A stretch of 64,000 bases of DNA from Heligmosomoides polygyrus polygyrus (GCA_947396885.1 OX377204.1:88608728-88672727); one strand, 5' to 3'. Positions 1-11,030 are shown, numbered from the stretch's first letter. The notes: generated from the sequence alone by a model not told the origin. Translations and numbers: made by a program.

Positions 1-777
1 AGAGATTTCGAAATGCTCGAAGCGGCTGGAGCCGCGTGAGTATCCCTGCCTGAGTCCCGACTTTCGACGTTTGAAAGTGTTGCTGCAAGCCGAAAGAAGC
101 CAACTTGGACCGCACTCGCTACTCATCCTTCGGCCGGTGTTCCACTACATATTGTTGCAGACCACTGTCACTATTGTTTTACCCCTTTCCCCACGCATTT
201 GATCGCTCTTTGTGTCCTTGTTCGTGTAGCGATTTTGTTTGGCCAAGTAAAGGATTTTTGATTGCTTTTTTCTGTCTTTCGTATGAGAAGAGTTCTTAGC
301 GCTGGTATACCTGTTCCTTGACTTTACACAACCGCCTACAGAACAGTGTGGCCTGCCCCAGGAGAAAGTTGTAAAGAATGGTTCCTCGTAGACTAGTTCA
401 CGTCATCAATGCAAAATAGTTCAGCTCAGTTCAGTTCTAATTTTAACGCAGTTCTTCGACCATCAAAGCAATGTGACCCCCCCCCCACCCTTCCTCCCCG
501 ATTTTCCAGATTCCTTCCACCACGGATAATGTACACAAGTCTCACGTGCATTTTCGTACTGCTGTAGTTCTGCCTCTTCATAGACTATATTTCTACGCTT
601 TATAGTTCCAATTGATCCATTAACTCCCTACAAAGTCCACAAGCTGGTGCCGGAATGACTCGAAATTGACGGAATTGTTGCGTCCCATACACGCCCGCGC
701 GTCCAATTTATCAGCATCAGTAAAATATCCGATCCGGAATTGTCGGCGGAATTGGAAAACTCATTGCATACCAGATA

Positions 778-1056
778 GAAGGATAAAGGACGGCGTTATT
801 CAATCCTCTTTGGGATGCGCCACGCATTCTACTTTTACGCGATGACGTGCAGTCATATTGAATGCGTATTTGGCCATACAAAGACTTGCGGTGGCCAGTC
901 GATGTACAATTCACTGCTTTATCCTTTCCAGACAACCAATTCACCGACCCCGGAGGGATGGAGGGCTTGGTTGACCTGGGCGTAAATCCGAACCAGGAAC
1001 CTGGTATCGGGTGCAGACGACGGCCGGCGCCTCCTCCGACTGCGCTCCATGCGCCA
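778..1056 (-). mobile_element. tRNA-derived SINE, full copy with target duplication
   Basis: Read on the minus strand, the element opens with an A-box-like GCGCAGTCGG, has a B-box-like GGTTCGGATT about 50 bases later, then an unrelated body, and ends in a TCCTTTATCC tail. An 11-base direct repeat CATACCAGATA flanks it exactly (767-777 and 1,057-1,067). A pol III-type promoter plus a target duplication are the marks of a tRNA-derived SINE. It lies in the intron-equivalent downstream of exon J' and is shared with copy 2. Confidence 0.85.
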
Positions 1057-1434
1057 CATACCAGATATAGTGAAAGTAAATGGTTTGCTATACTTTTTCA
1101 CACTCTTCAAGTTGCCGCTCCCACTCGATTGATTCTGTCGGGCGCGTACGCGCATCCTGTATGCAACTCCACTGGGATTTGTATGTCGAAAAACAGAGCT
1201 TGAGCTGCTGGACTCAAATACCTGCTCCATTCACAAGTATTCATCTTACGATTAGAAGCGTTATTGAAAAGGCCGTTTGGGACGCTCAGAAGCGGCGCAG
1301 GTTTGCGCGATCTTTTTGGCCAATGGTTAAAACATATACCCGGTAGTGTAGGTAGAAATAGAGGTTGCCCTTAGAACAGAATCGAAGCTACTGAGCAGTC
1401 AAGCGAAGCCTTGTAAATCTATGACACGACTTAC

Positions 1435-1558
1435 TATTTTCCTCCAGTTCACACCATGGTCCGTAGAATCCAATGGGACAGACGCATTTGACCTTTCCTG
1501 GGCCATCATCCTCACAGACACCGCCGTTCTCGCAAGGTGAGCCAATGCATGGCGAAAC
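1435..1558 (-). CDS. Cubilin EGF8 exon, duplicate (exon J')
   Basis: This 124-base exon encodes an EGF module with [12 protein letters not shown] and [12 protein letters not shown]. Acceptor (TAG before GTTTCG) and donor (A before GTAAGTCG) are intact. It differs from the copy at 34,496-34,619 by a few silent changes. It is the last EGF exon before CUB1 in the main copy; no CUB exon follows it inside the window. Confidence 0.8.
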
Positions 1559-1903
1559 CTAGAAAACTATTTTTCCACACCAATACCAAAAGCAGGGTTC
1601 GCATAGTAGAACCATGATCAGAACTATACAATCATTTGGAGCCATCTTATGGGAGGGCCAAAGAATCATCAATCTTAATAGGAAATGAACGAAAATCATC
1701 GCTGGACTAAATCTGCCTAGGGGAACCGAAAAATGGATGGTCGCTAAGTCTGGAATTACCAGACAACTCGTGTCCTACAGTAACTCGCCCCTGCGTTTCT
1801 CACAGAAGTAGTTTGATAGCTCATTGCATCGCCTTGGTTTTCCCTTTTAGCTGCCTTCATTTTCACCGCCAACTACGATAACTCTGCAGTGCCACTAACT
1901 CAC

Positions 1904-1969
1904 CTGCTCACAATGAAGCCCATAGTAGAACTCTTGGCATGAGCATCGATACTGAGTCTCCGAAATCGG
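1904..1969 (-). CDS. Cubilin EGF7 C-terminal half exon, duplicate (exon I')
   Basis: A 66-base phase-0 exon with motifs YRCSC and GLHCEQ, acceptor ATTTCAG and donor GTGAGT. It is the duplicate of 36,306-36,371. Its partner exon for the first half of EGF7 is 4.5 kb upstream on the same strand (6,436-6,509), and the nested transposons lie in between. Confidence 0.78.
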
Positions 1970-2436
1970 CTGAAATTGTCGGCATTATTATGCTTGTAAA
2001 TGATTCTATTCGATTCTGATCACTTCTCTTGTTGAGTGGAACCAATTCATAGAATCAACACCCAGCGCGTTTAAAAAAAATTCAATACAGCATCAGGAAC
2101 GTACACATCAAATACAAAGCATTATTGCTTCCATGCAATAATGCTGCCATATTCCAATTCGCTGAACTATGTTTCATAGCAGCAAAGTTTTCCAATTTTT
2201 TGTCCTTCATATATTTCGGTTGAAGAATATTTTGGTTTTCAAAAGTTTTTTATGTTTGTTTCTAAAGAGTAGCCAGATATTGCATGACGTCTGTCTGTCA
2301 GGTGGACTGCAACTGGTATTATCCCACTCCATGAAGCTTGGTGAAACCATCACGGCAGAGAGGTACTGTCGTGAATCAGACGTGGTTCACCAAAGGTTCT
2401 TGAAATGGGTCCTGCACTGTTGAATCGAAGAGGACG

Positions 2437-3117
2437 GGGGGCAGTCGTTCGGTACACCGTGTTGCTCGCCGCCCACTTCCCGCCCTGCCCGCGCAGCTCT
2501 ATTTGGACAAGTTTGCTGCGCGCGAAACCGTCGTTATTTAGCGTGACGTCATCCAAAAACCTAACAGCTGATAGGAGAAGATTGGGAAGCGCATCTCGGG
2601 GAACTCTGAAGCATTTTCCAGTCGGTTCGGTTATGAAGGCAGTTGAGGAAAGGAGAACGTCGCTCTTCTCTATAGATTCTTTCAATTTTTGTAGAAATAG
2701 AATGCGTGCCGCATCCCCAAAGGAATTTAGTAACGCTGTCCTTTATTCTTACTGCTTTATTCAGCCTATGAATCGAGTATGGGAATCGAAAAAGATCCTA
2801 CGCTATTGGGGTGTTAAATCTCTTGGCTGCAAGTGTCCATCCAAAAAATAAACGTCGACAGTCGTATAGCATAAGCCTTCACGCAATTCTTTAAATTTTC
2901 GCCTCAACTGAAGACTATGGGTGACTCCGATCAGGAGTTCTACATTGAAGGCTTATCCCTGTCTTAAGAACGAAATCAGCTCAGGATAGAGCTGCAGGGC
3001 CAAGGGAGGTGATTAGAAATGCGATGCCTCCATGTGATGGCAGGGACCCGGACATCTTGTCCTCCGCGCGCCACTTGCCCCGCCCCTTTCTGAGGGCGGT
3101 GTATCCAACGACTCTCC
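2437..3117. mobile_element. MITE-like insert inside mariner B (copy 1)
   Basis: The insert interrupts the mariner B reading frame. Its ends are imperfect inverted repeats: AGTCGTTCGGTACACCG on the left, and AGTCGTTGGATACACCG on the right in reverse complement. It has no recognisable coding sequence. About 190 bases (2,693-2,880), beginning with a SINE fragment, are present here but absent from the copy at 37,499-37,989. The superfamily is unknown. Confidence 0.6.
2693..2752 (+). mobile_element. SINE 3' fragment
   Basis: About 60 bases match the 3' end of the window's SINE (AGAATGCGTG.CGCATCCC then a CCTTTATTCTT tail). It is the start of the copy-1-specific 190-base insertion within the MITE-like element. 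Confidence 0.6.
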
Positions 3118-3398
3118 GCCTGAAGTTCTCCCGTATCCCTGGCTATTCACCAGTTTTTTCACTATTCACCAGTTTTTTCACTATTCATGGACCTAACCTC
3201 GACGGACTTTCATCTTTTCAAACATTTCGATGGTTTTATCAAGGAGCAAAACTTTTCCAAAGCAGCAGATATCGAAATTGCCTTTAAGTGTTTCATCGTT
3301 TCTAGGGAATTCGGATTTCTTCCGAAATGGAATTAATGCTCTTGTATGTCGTTGGCAGAAGTGCATTGATTGTAACGGTCCTAAATTTGATTAATATA

Positions 3399-4652
3399 TT
3401 AGGTTGGTGCAGAAGTTCTCGGACATTTGATCCCTTCTGAATTGAAAGCGCATTTTCCCGCCAAATTTCTCACAGGTGTCAACGCGTAAATCAATCGATC
3501 GATAGAGAAAGGAAAGGGCTACAAAACTATTCCTAACATTTACTTCTGCGTTGTTAATGTCAGCTATTATGGCTAAGCAATTCATCCCAACTGAGACGCA
3601 TATTCGGCACGTCATGCTACTCCTGCATCAATCTGGCCTCAATGCCAACGAATCGTATCGTCGCCTGAAGGATGTTTACAATGAGAGTGCGCCTGCTCGA
3701 AGCACTGTGTACCAGTGGTTCTCGAAGTTTGCAGTTGGTGAATTCTCCGTTGAAGGTAATGAACGAGAAGGGCGCCCGATGACACTGGGTTTGGATGACC
3801 TCCGAAGTGGAGTGGAAGAGGACCCATACCAAACCACTCACTATCAAGCACTCTTGGTGTTAGTCACTCAACAGTCGTTCGAGGATTGAAGTCGATCGGC
3901 AAGGTGCTGGGTTGCTGGGTACCTCACGACTTGACACAACATGACATGGATCGCAGAGCCTATGTCGCTCTGTCTCTCCTTACCCTCAGACGTACCCACG
4001 GATGGCTGGACAACCTTGTCACCGGGGATGAGAAGTGGATACTCCACTCTAATTATCACCGGCGTGCACAGTGGGTTGACGCAACTGGAGAGGCAGAGGA
4101 CGTTCCGAAACCCGACTTTCACGTGAAAAAAGTGACGCTATGCATTTGGTGGAGCATTCTTGGCGTAGAATACTGGGAGCTGCTGGACGAAGGGATAACG
4201 GTGACGGCAGAGGTTTACGTCAACCAACTGAGGAAGTTGAGGGCCCACCTTCAAACCACACGAGGAGAGCAAGTGAAACACGACAACGCTAGACCGCATA
4301 TTGCTAGAGCGACGGCGGCTGAGTTGGCGGGCTACGGATGGACCGTTCTTCCACATCCACCTTACTCACCAAATCTCGCTCCTTCTGATTATCATTTGTT
4401 TTCAAGCCTTCAACGCTATTTGGTCGGCCAGCAATTTAGGAACCGAGAGGATGTCAAGGAGGCACAGCTCACATTTTTCGAATCACAACCGGCCACGTTT
4501 TGGAGAAAAGGCATCCATGACTTACCAGCACGTTGGCGAAAGACAATTGATGTAAAGGGTGGTCACTTCAAATGATTTGATATTGTTGTTCCTATGTTGT
4601 GATAATAAATATTTCATGCTCCAAATGTCCGAGAACTTATGCACCAACCTAA
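3399..4652 (+). mobile_element. Mariner A, complete element with broken transposase (copy 1)
   Basis: Inverted termini TTAGGTTGGTGCAGAAGTTC and its counterpart ending GCACCAACCTAA are flanked by TA (3,397-3,398 and 4,653-4,654). The transposase reads from the ATG at 3,569 to 4,575. It has a helix-turn-helix N-terminal half and the DD34D catalytic motifs TGDEKW, HDNARPH and [10 protein letters not shown] 4-base deletion near 3,840 relative to copy 2 breaks the frame, and a short stretch before HDNARPH is missing. It sits inside mariner B, so it is the younger of the two. Confidence 0.9.
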
Positions 4653-5301
4653 TACTTTACTTTCTGCTGAGATGTTATACCGTAAAGTTGCCGTCGAAAA
4701 TCGGACAGAACTTATGTGACAACTTTAGAATGCGTGGTGCAACCCAAAAAGAGATTGGAAACGGCTGACACAATAGATTATTAATAACTCGCTTTCTCCA
4801 ACTCTTGAAAGAATGGCGTTGATCGGTCACAAAAACCGACGAAAGTTTTAGAAGACGTTTAACATGTCCTATCTAATCGACTTAATATTGGTGCTTCGAC
4901 AAATTCTTAGAGACATGCATTTTCTCCTTAGGTGATTTTTTCAGTCGCCAGGGCTGCTTAGTGTGTAGTCATCTAACTAGGATATAGATATTACCATCTC
5001 CGCAGGAATGTTGAAGATCGTCACATTTTAAAGACTTTTCTTCCTTGTCTTCTCGATCGGTCTCTTCATTGTGTTTGGCACATGCCATATATCTTTATAG
5101 TAGAAAATTCTTTTTTTATTGACAGACATCTTCGATGACCATACTTAACGGAATATACTGGAGGGCCTAGAGATTATCCAGAAATCTATTGGATGGAAGA
5201 ACAATCTAATAACCAATTCAAATCAGTTTCTTTAAGCTCAATTGGCTGGTACCGAGGTTGTAAGCTGTCCACAACGATGTTTTGTTGCGATCAAACTTTC
5301 T

Positions 5302-5377
5302 AGCGCCAAGCGGACTCGAACCGCGCACCTCCCTCTGACGGGGCGGGACATGCTCTACGCCATTACACCACCGGCGT
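5302..5377 (-). tRNA. tRNA-like gene, degenerate, copy 1 unit 1
   Basis: A degenerate copy of the tRNA-like sequence described at 5,810-5,884, with acceptor-stem and T-arm substitutions. It is part of a roughly 280-base unit whose body (ending near CAATTGGCTGGTACCGAGG) is repeated in tandem at 5,520. Probably a pseudogene. Confidence 0.4.
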
Positions 5378-5581
5378 CGTTTGATCGAACGCAACATCCA
5401 CACCTCGTGGGACCGATCAGCACCACCCGTATCCGGGATGAGCTGGCCGCTGATATCAGCATGGACCAGTTAAGCTGATGGTCTTGATAGAAACAATTCA
5501 AATCAGTTTCTTTAAGCCTCAATTGGCTGGTACAGAGGTTGTAAGCTGTCACAACGATGTTTTGTTGCGATCAAAACCTCT

Positions 5582-5654
5582 AGCGCCAGGCGGACTCGAA
5601 CCCGCACCTCCTCTGACCGGGCGAGAATACTCTACGCCATTACACCACCGGCGC
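5582..5654 (-). tRNA. tRNA-like gene, copy 1 unit 2
   Basis: Second minus-strand copy, two bases shorter than the best copy. The acceptor stem GCGCCGG is intact, but single-base losses affect the D-to-T region. It lies in tandem with the preceding unit and is inverted relative to the next. Confidence 0.45.
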
Positions 5655-5809
5655 CGTTTGATCGAAGGCAACATCCACACCTCGTGGGACCGATCAGCAC
5701 CCACCCGTATCCGGGATGAGCTGGCCGCTGATATCAGCATGGACCAGTTAAGCTGATGATCTGTGCTGATCTGGTCCCACGAGGTGTGGATGTTGCGTTC
5801 GATCAAACG

Positions 5810-5884
5810 GCGCCGGTGGTGTAATGGCGTAGAGCATTCCCGCCCGGTCAGAGGGAGGTGCGGGTTCGAGTCCCGCCTGGCGCT
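5810..5884 (+). tRNA. tRNA-like gene, best-preserved copy, isotype unresolved
   Basis: This 75-base sequence has a 7-base-pair acceptor stem (GCGCCGG with CTGGCGC, one G-T pair), a perfect T-arm (GCGGG-TTCGAGT-CCCGC) with an exact B box GGTTCGAGTCC, and a plausible A box TGGTGTAATGG. The anticodon arm is odd: the best 5-pair stem has one mismatch and gives the loop CCGGTCA, without the usual U33. That reads as GGT (Thr); a shifted reading gives GTC (Asp). A tRNA-derived repeat is as likely as a working tRNA. Confidence 0.5.
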
Positions 5885-6435
5885 AGAAGTTTTGATCGCA
5901 ACAAAAATCGAATAACCGTATTTTTGGTTTATTGAACGAACATGAATAATCAAATAATTAATTTTTTTCGTGATATTCGGATTCCAAATAATAGAGTAGT
6001 CCGTTTTTTAAGAACATTGCACGAACGATTAACCCTACTTCTCTGCCCACTCGAGTTCCGAGTGACCCTATTTTTCGGCATACTCAACTTCTGAACAATC
6101 GAATAATGTGAAGTTTCGAATAACCTATGGAATAAAGGAAGTGAGATTTTTTCTTAACCAAATTTGGTTTAGAATTGTGTTTGTCCTTATCAATAGAGCT
6201 CGGTTAGTAAATAACAGGAGATTGAGTAATTTTGCAAAAAAATTAAAATTAGGTGCCGGACAGGATTGTTCGGCTATGTTAGGAAGGGGTCTAAACCTAA
6301 ATCATGGACTAAAGAGCAGTGATCAGACTTGAAATCGATTGACAGGTATCATGGCACAAATATGTGGTCGTTGTAGTGAGCTGCATGTGAAGGACTTCGC
6401 CATTGTTACAGTGTCAAGAGAATTACTAAGCTCAC

Positions 6436-6509
6436 CATGCATGTGCCTCCGTTGAAACAGATCCCTTCTCGACATATCGTTGAGTTACTGGTTTGACAGC
6501 CGGACAGAC
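6436..6509 (-). CDS. Cubilin EGF7 N-terminal half exon, duplicate (exon H')
   Basis: A 74-base exon with motifs [10 protein letters not shown] and FNGGTCM, acceptor TTAG and donor GTGAGC. It duplicates 41,694-41,767 with one conservative change visible (GLSG for GLAG). Phase and splice sites are preserved. Confidence 0.78.
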
Positions 6510-6576
6510 CTAACAACACCAAGGCATCAGAAGAACGCTGTGTGGAATTCCCATTAAATGTTGAAAACGAAGTTAC

Positions 6577-6728
6577 CTATGCCATTGCCCATCATGCCCG
6601 CAGGACATAGGCAGCTGAATCCGCCGGATTCAACGACGACTGGTCGTCAACACATGTGGCCCTTGGATGGCATGGTGCATCGTCGCAGGCGGATGTTCGA
6701 CGACAAACTCGACCGTCACCGCGGTAGC
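6577..6728 (-). pseudogene. Cubilin EGF6 exon, duplicate with frameshift (exon G')
   Basis: This exon duplicates 41,832-41,984 but is 152 instead of 153 bases long. One G is lost in the GGG run that encodes NPGGF in copy 2, so the frame leaves the EGF module after SSLNP and stops soon afterwards. Splice sites are intact. Either copy 1 is a decaying paralogue or this is a sequencing error in a homopolymer. Confidence 0.8.
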
Positions 6729-6782
6729 CTGTAGAGGCGTGAAGAGTCCTTGAAGACGTGAGCTGGTCAACGGGGAGTTTAC

Positions 6783-6905
6783 CTGGAGGACAGCTGCCAC
6801 AGTGGTAAGAGCCGATGGTGTTGAAGCACGGCACGCGAGGATTTGTCGAGCAGGGGTAGATCTCGGCGGCACATTCGTCGACATCGGCACATATCTGGCC
6901 GTTTC
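6783..6905 (-). CDS. Cubilin EGF5 exon, duplicate (exon F')
   Basis: A 123-base exon carrying the calcium-binding EGF start DVDEC, then [15 protein letters not shown]. Acceptor GGTTCAG and donor GTAAAC are intact. Protein differences from 42,039-42,161 are nil or nearly so. The upstream EGF4 exon has no copy in this block, because the duplication ends before it. Confidence 0.8.
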
Positions 6906-7084
6906 CTGAACCAAGCGAGATGAGCCTACTAGCTGGTCAAAGGTCTCAAGTCTGCCCTTTCAGTGATGGGTCATTCTTCTTCTGTAACAGACAGATGAGG
7001 CCAAGGCGATAAAGGGCGATCGTGAGCGTCAAACATTTCCATATGGATGCGCCACGTATTCTGCTTTTACAAGCTTTCAAGTAC

Positions 7085-7212
7085 TGTTTTCCTAACAAAG
7101 CGATAGCGGCTTATCGCTCACCTTATCGCTTGATAAGCTGCACTATCAGACATTTTGGCTGTAATTTTCGCTGTTAAATTGCTGTAAGTCGTTGATGAAT
7201 CCGACCGCAGGG
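7085..7212. mobile_element. MITE of the GGGTCGGATTCATCAACGAC family
   Basis: The right end reads GCTGTAAGTCGTTGATGAAT then CCGACC, the terminal sequence shared with elements at 45,606 and 46,121. The left end has diverged. It abuts a mariner C fragment. Confidence 0.45.
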
Positions 7213-7515
7213 TGTCGAAGTTCTACCTCACCCACCATATTCTCCAGTCCCCTCCCCCACTGACTATCACTTTTTCCGAGCTCTGCGTCAGAAACAATTC
7301 ATTAATTCAGCCGATGTTGAATGTGCCCTCCAATGACTTCGTTAATTTCTGTGGACTCAGATTTTATTTTAATGGATGAGTTTCATTACATGTTCACTGG
7401 CAAAAACATAGATTCTGATGGTCTTTACTGCGATTAATAAAGTTGTGCTTAGGCTGAGCTATATCAGTTTGAAGCAAGCGGTCCTTTTCGGCGATTAATT
7501 TTACAACAGCCTGAT
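7213..7515 (+). mobile_element. Mariner C 3' fragment
   Basis: This matches the C-terminal part and 3' end of the degenerate mariner at 43,577-44,490 (GAAGTTCTACCTCACCCACC, ending ACAACAGCCTGA). Only the last third is present in copy 1, with many frame breaks. Confidence 0.6.
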
Positions 7516-7687
7516 ACCATTAGCTTGGAAATACAATCTGGTTCAAGAACACGGAGGCCACCAAAGAGATTTTTCGTAGGAAATTTGTGGAGTGCAGTAG
7601 ACCGGCCAGATTTCCACCAGTAGTGGAGTGCTTTGAATGTGTGCTGGAAAGGGATCTGTGCAACGAGTTGAAGTGACCGGGCGCCCA

Positions 7688-7822
7688 GTGGAGGATAAAG
7701 GACAAAGGACAGCGTTGATTAATCCTCTTGGGATACGCCTCGTACTCAGTTTCTACGGGATGTCGTAGAGACAACTTAAGTGCGCCACTGGCGTCTAGGC
7801 GACCTTTCGGTGGCCACGCGAT
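7688..7822 (-). mobile_element. SINE fragment (3' part)
   Basis: On the minus strand it ends in GCCGTC-like sequence and a CCTTTGTCCTTTATCC tail, as in the full copies. The same insertion is found at 44,729-44,840 in copy 2, so it predates the duplication. Confidence 0.6.
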
Positions 7823-8437
7823 ATGCATACAAGTCAGTTTTTAACCTCCCCTAAAAAGCCCTTGCACGAACGCCGATTTAATTCAATGAAAAACTTCACC
7901 TTGCCGAATACTCGAGCCAAGGATGAGGATAACAACGAGAAGAAGCAGGAGATAACTACGAACATGATTGCGAGGTTATCGCGAAGTCTTAAAGTCTTCC
8001 GTTTATTCTACAGCCTCTTCTCGAATGTCAACCACCGTCTCCGCCATGATTCTCACATGGAAAAGATCTACGCCGAGTTTCGGACTTGAGATAACGCACT
8101 AGAGCGTGTACTTTTCAACCGCCTAGAATCAGATAATCCTTATCGTTACTTTGTTATTGCTTCGTCGAATTCCGGTGAGCTTCATTTCTCTTCCGCATTC
8201 CAAGGCTGAAGGCTGCTTGTTTCAGTGGAGGTCACGGTAAGATCTCAGAAGATTGTGCAAATCTGACAAGGGGTACACTACGCAACGGCTTTACTTATGG
8301 TTAGACCTAATCAACTTCTGTTGGTGCACTCCATGGAGTCACTCCATGCAGGTTTGCTCATCAACCCGCGATACTGTAGTCGTGTGGCTGCTGCCGTTGC
8401 GTTGCGGATCGTGTCGGCCTCTACGTGGCCGTTCGAT

Positions 8438-8490
8438 CATGTCTTATATACCCGCGTTCGGCACTCAGGCAAGCGGGTATATAAGACATG
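8438..8490. repeat. 18-bp perfect palindromic stem with TATATAA
   Basis: CATGTCTTATATACCCGC (8,438-8,455) is followed after 17 bases by its exact reverse complement (8,473-8,490). Each arm carries a TATATA core. It lies inside the PLE 1 insertion, 3' of its hammerhead-like motif. Confidence 0.8.
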
Positions 8491-8716
8491 AGGCACACTC
8501 TGGAGTCCCTTCTCTGGCCTGGTTCTGCGCTCTTTGAGCTCACCCTGGGCGACGAAAACGAGCTCCGTTAACAACAGCTCGGATGACGTGAGCCGGCGCT
8601 GGCACATTGCCGCAGCAGCAAGTGATTAGGTCTCATGTCTATCCTACACAACAGTTCCATAGTTCTTGTAGCGTTGTTTTGACTGAGCTCCACACAAGGT
8701 AATACAGATCTTTATT

Positions 8717-8752
8717 GGCTAACGTTTCGGCGGTATCGCCTCCTTCAGAGCC
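8717..8752 (-). ncRNA. Hammerhead-ribozyme-like motif, PLE 1
   Basis: On the minus strand: stem I GGCT/AGCC, core CTGAAGG, stem II GGCG-ATAC-CGCC, GAAAC, and a GTT that would be the cleavage triplet. Only the second A of the CUGANGA core is off. There is almost no stem III, as in the minimal hammerheads described in Penelope-like elements. Activity is unknown. Confidence 0.6.
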
Positions 8753-9884
8753 TGAAGGGAAGGTCAAGTCAAGATGTGGCTACCGCGTCAAACGTCGCCT
8801 CAACCTTAGAAACGCAAGACTATCTTTCGATCACGTAGTCAATAGTGAGATTGAGACCCTTACCTTACGGGAAGCCAGACGAGCCGATCGCTCGGTAGAA
8901 AGGCCGTTTACGAGACACAGGCGCCCCAATTAGAATGTCAACCTGATGTAGGGGCCCGAGCTCCAGCGTTATATAGAGGCACCTCTTCCTTCCGGTTTAG
9001 CTTGTGGTCTTTGGCATGAATCCAAAATGCCTCCAGAGCCTTCCGGTCGGCAGTTCGGGCTTCGACTGCCAGTAGCTTGACCCTGACCTCAAAGTCCTCC
9101 CCCGTATGCCCGTGGATACTATGGTGACCCATTGCAGTGAACTTGGCCTTGTCGTCAAGGTGTTCCTTGACCTAACATGTAGGGGTCGCGCCGACTCACC
9201 GATATATTCCTCACCACAACTCTAGCAGGTAATGGGGTATACCACACCTGATAATGTGCAGTCCCCTTCCCTGTCATGTGGGCAAACGGCACAACCAGAG
9301 GTGACACAAAGGCGATCGTAAAGACGATTCCGAATTAACTGCCGAATTAGGTTGTCTGGTGGCTCCTCCACAACAGTTACCACATTCTCCAGCCCGGCTC
9401 TCCTCACACACTTCCGAAGGAAGTGTTTACATCATCGGAGATCGATGGCACTTTGAATGGTACCTTTCCAGACATGGCGCGGCTACTGCTTTGTTCCTGG
9501 AAGGACCTTGTTAACGATGTAGCGTGGTGCTTATATCCCTTGGTAGCCGCAATTTCTTGCGCCAGCTTCCTTGATTTATTTACGCTCCTCTTCTCCACTG
9601 GATACGAGAGCTGCGGTTCGGAACATGTTTTTCACTACGGCTCGCTTTATGTGGTTAGGGTACAAGGAAAGACAGTAAACTATGATATTCTTAACCGGTA
9701 GGTTTTCTCTACCATTTTGTTGCGTAGCACCCTCTTTCAGTTGGACTTGTACGTTCAGGAATGGAAGCCAGTCGTCCTGAGGTTTTTAGCGAGTGAGCTT
9801 GATATAAGGGGACTGGTTGTTAAGCAGGCTAAAGCACAGCTCCATTTCTTCCTGCGTCGAGCAGATAAGAAGCAGATGTTCCAT

Positions 9885-10500
9885 AGTTAAATAATCGAAT
9901 GAAAATCATTCGAAACTGAATATTCCAATTCGAATATCCGAAATGGACGCAATCCCAAATGCGGGGAAGGGGGGGGGGGCACTCCACAGTCTGCACAGTA
10001 ACTGTGTAGTTTTTGAGGATAAACTCAAACAACATGACATATAAAGTGCTTACCTGATGCGATCTCGTAAAAACAGCGAGGCTCGTCGCCGGGATATTGA
10101 AAAATTTTAGTTAGAATGCATAAAAAGGCTCCAGCGGTCCAGGTGCCCCCCGCCTTGGAATTGCACTCCGAAATGAAATAGCGTTCTCGAATGTATTCGG
10201 ACTCGAAAATTCAAGGAATCTCCATTTTCAAATGAATTCGAAATTGGATATTCATAAAAGTATTCCATTCAAGCACTCCAATTCGAATGCTCAAACATTT
10301 TTGGTATTCGAAGTCATTCAAATATTCGAAAAATTTCAAGAAAGTCGCTATTAGTCAACTATTCAAAGTCTCATTTTTAAATGTGGATGTAGTACAAATT
10401 TGTATAGCAGCATATTTTATAAATCTGGCCATCTGGCACATTCAAATACGTATTTGACTGATCTTCACTCGAGTTTGAACATTCGAATTAAATAATGGGA
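9885..10500. repeat. TTCGAAT/ATATTCG-rich AT repeat tract
   Basis: A loose array of TATTCGAA, GAATTCGAA and AATATTCG words. The same composition recurs at 13,730-13,950, 14,857-15,020, 23,180-23,360, 41,150-41,230 and 45,310-45,500. No gene seen. Confidence 0.5.
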
Positions 10501-10737
10501 CGATCGCATTTTTGGGCGCAGATAGGCTGGGGTCTCTGTGTAGAACAGTCCTATACAACGTTTTGTGTTGTGCAAAATTAAAAACTTTATGCACCACAGG
10601 CGTGCTCTACACCACTTCTGATGTAATTGCACATGGCACTTGCTTTCCTACCATGGCTTTCCTACACGGTTCTCAGGACCAGCTTTCGCCCATTTTTGCA
10701 ATGTATTTGAATTCAAATGCTGGAAAAAAGAAAAGGG

Positions 10738-11030
10738 CGTGTTGTAGCGCAGTCGGGGGGAGGTGTCGGCTGTCGCGTGCACCCGATAGCAAGTTTCTGG
10801 TTCTTTCTGGTCTTTACTTTCCGCCCAGGACAACCAAACCTTCCATCCCTCAGGGTCGGCGTCTGCGTTTCCAGATTTGTCTGGGAAGGATAACAAGCGC
10901 TGACTTGCTCGTCGACTAGCCACTGCAAGTCATTGTATAGCCAAATACGCATTCGAATCGCCTCTCGTGGAAGTAGAATGAGCGGCACATCCCATAAAAG
11001 GATCGAGTAACGTCGTCCTTTATCCTTTAT
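10738..11030 (+). mobile_element. tRNA-derived SINE copy
   Basis: A-box-like GTAGCGCAGTCGG, a diverged B-box region, the conserved CCAACCAAACCTTCCATCCC block, and the end GTCGTCCTTTATCCTTTATT. The same insertion is at 48,056-48,392 in copy 2. Confidence 0.75.

Larger units (their letters stand above)
2288..4723 (+). mobile_element. Mariner B remnant (hosts a MITE-like insert and mariner A)
   Basis: Two separated stretches (about 2,288-2,436 and 3,118-3,396, plus a tail at 4,655-4,723) align with the second half and 3' end of the nearly complete mariner at 50,755-52,036. The middle is replaced by a MITE-like insert, and mariner A has landed in the 3' untranslated part. The 5' half and 5' terminal repeat are gone, so the element is dead. 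Confidence 0.8.
8306..9886 (-). mobile_element. Penelope-like retroelement fragment (PLE 1), copy-1-specific
   Basis: This sequence is present in copy 1 and absent at the matching place in copy 2 (about 45,310). Minus-strand coding remnants between 9,600 and 8,938 match the end of the PLE at 52.2-53.8 kb: a zinc-finger-like cysteine block (CVTSGCAVCPHDREGDC), a broken GIY-YIG region, and a tail [21 protein letters not shown] hammerhead-like motif lies at 8,717-8,752. The flanking duplication is diverged (about 8 of 13 bases). Confidence 0.75.

Noticed and set aside
105..299. 64-codon frame similar to one at 33,172-33,363
   Set aside because: The similarity is explained by the segmental duplication. 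No domain or splice context, and the second copy differs by in-frame indels.
5302..5884. Calling the tRNA-like units a definite tRNA-Thr or tRNA-Asp
   Set aside because: The anticodon arm has a mismatch and no U33, so the isotype cannot be read reliably from sequence alone.
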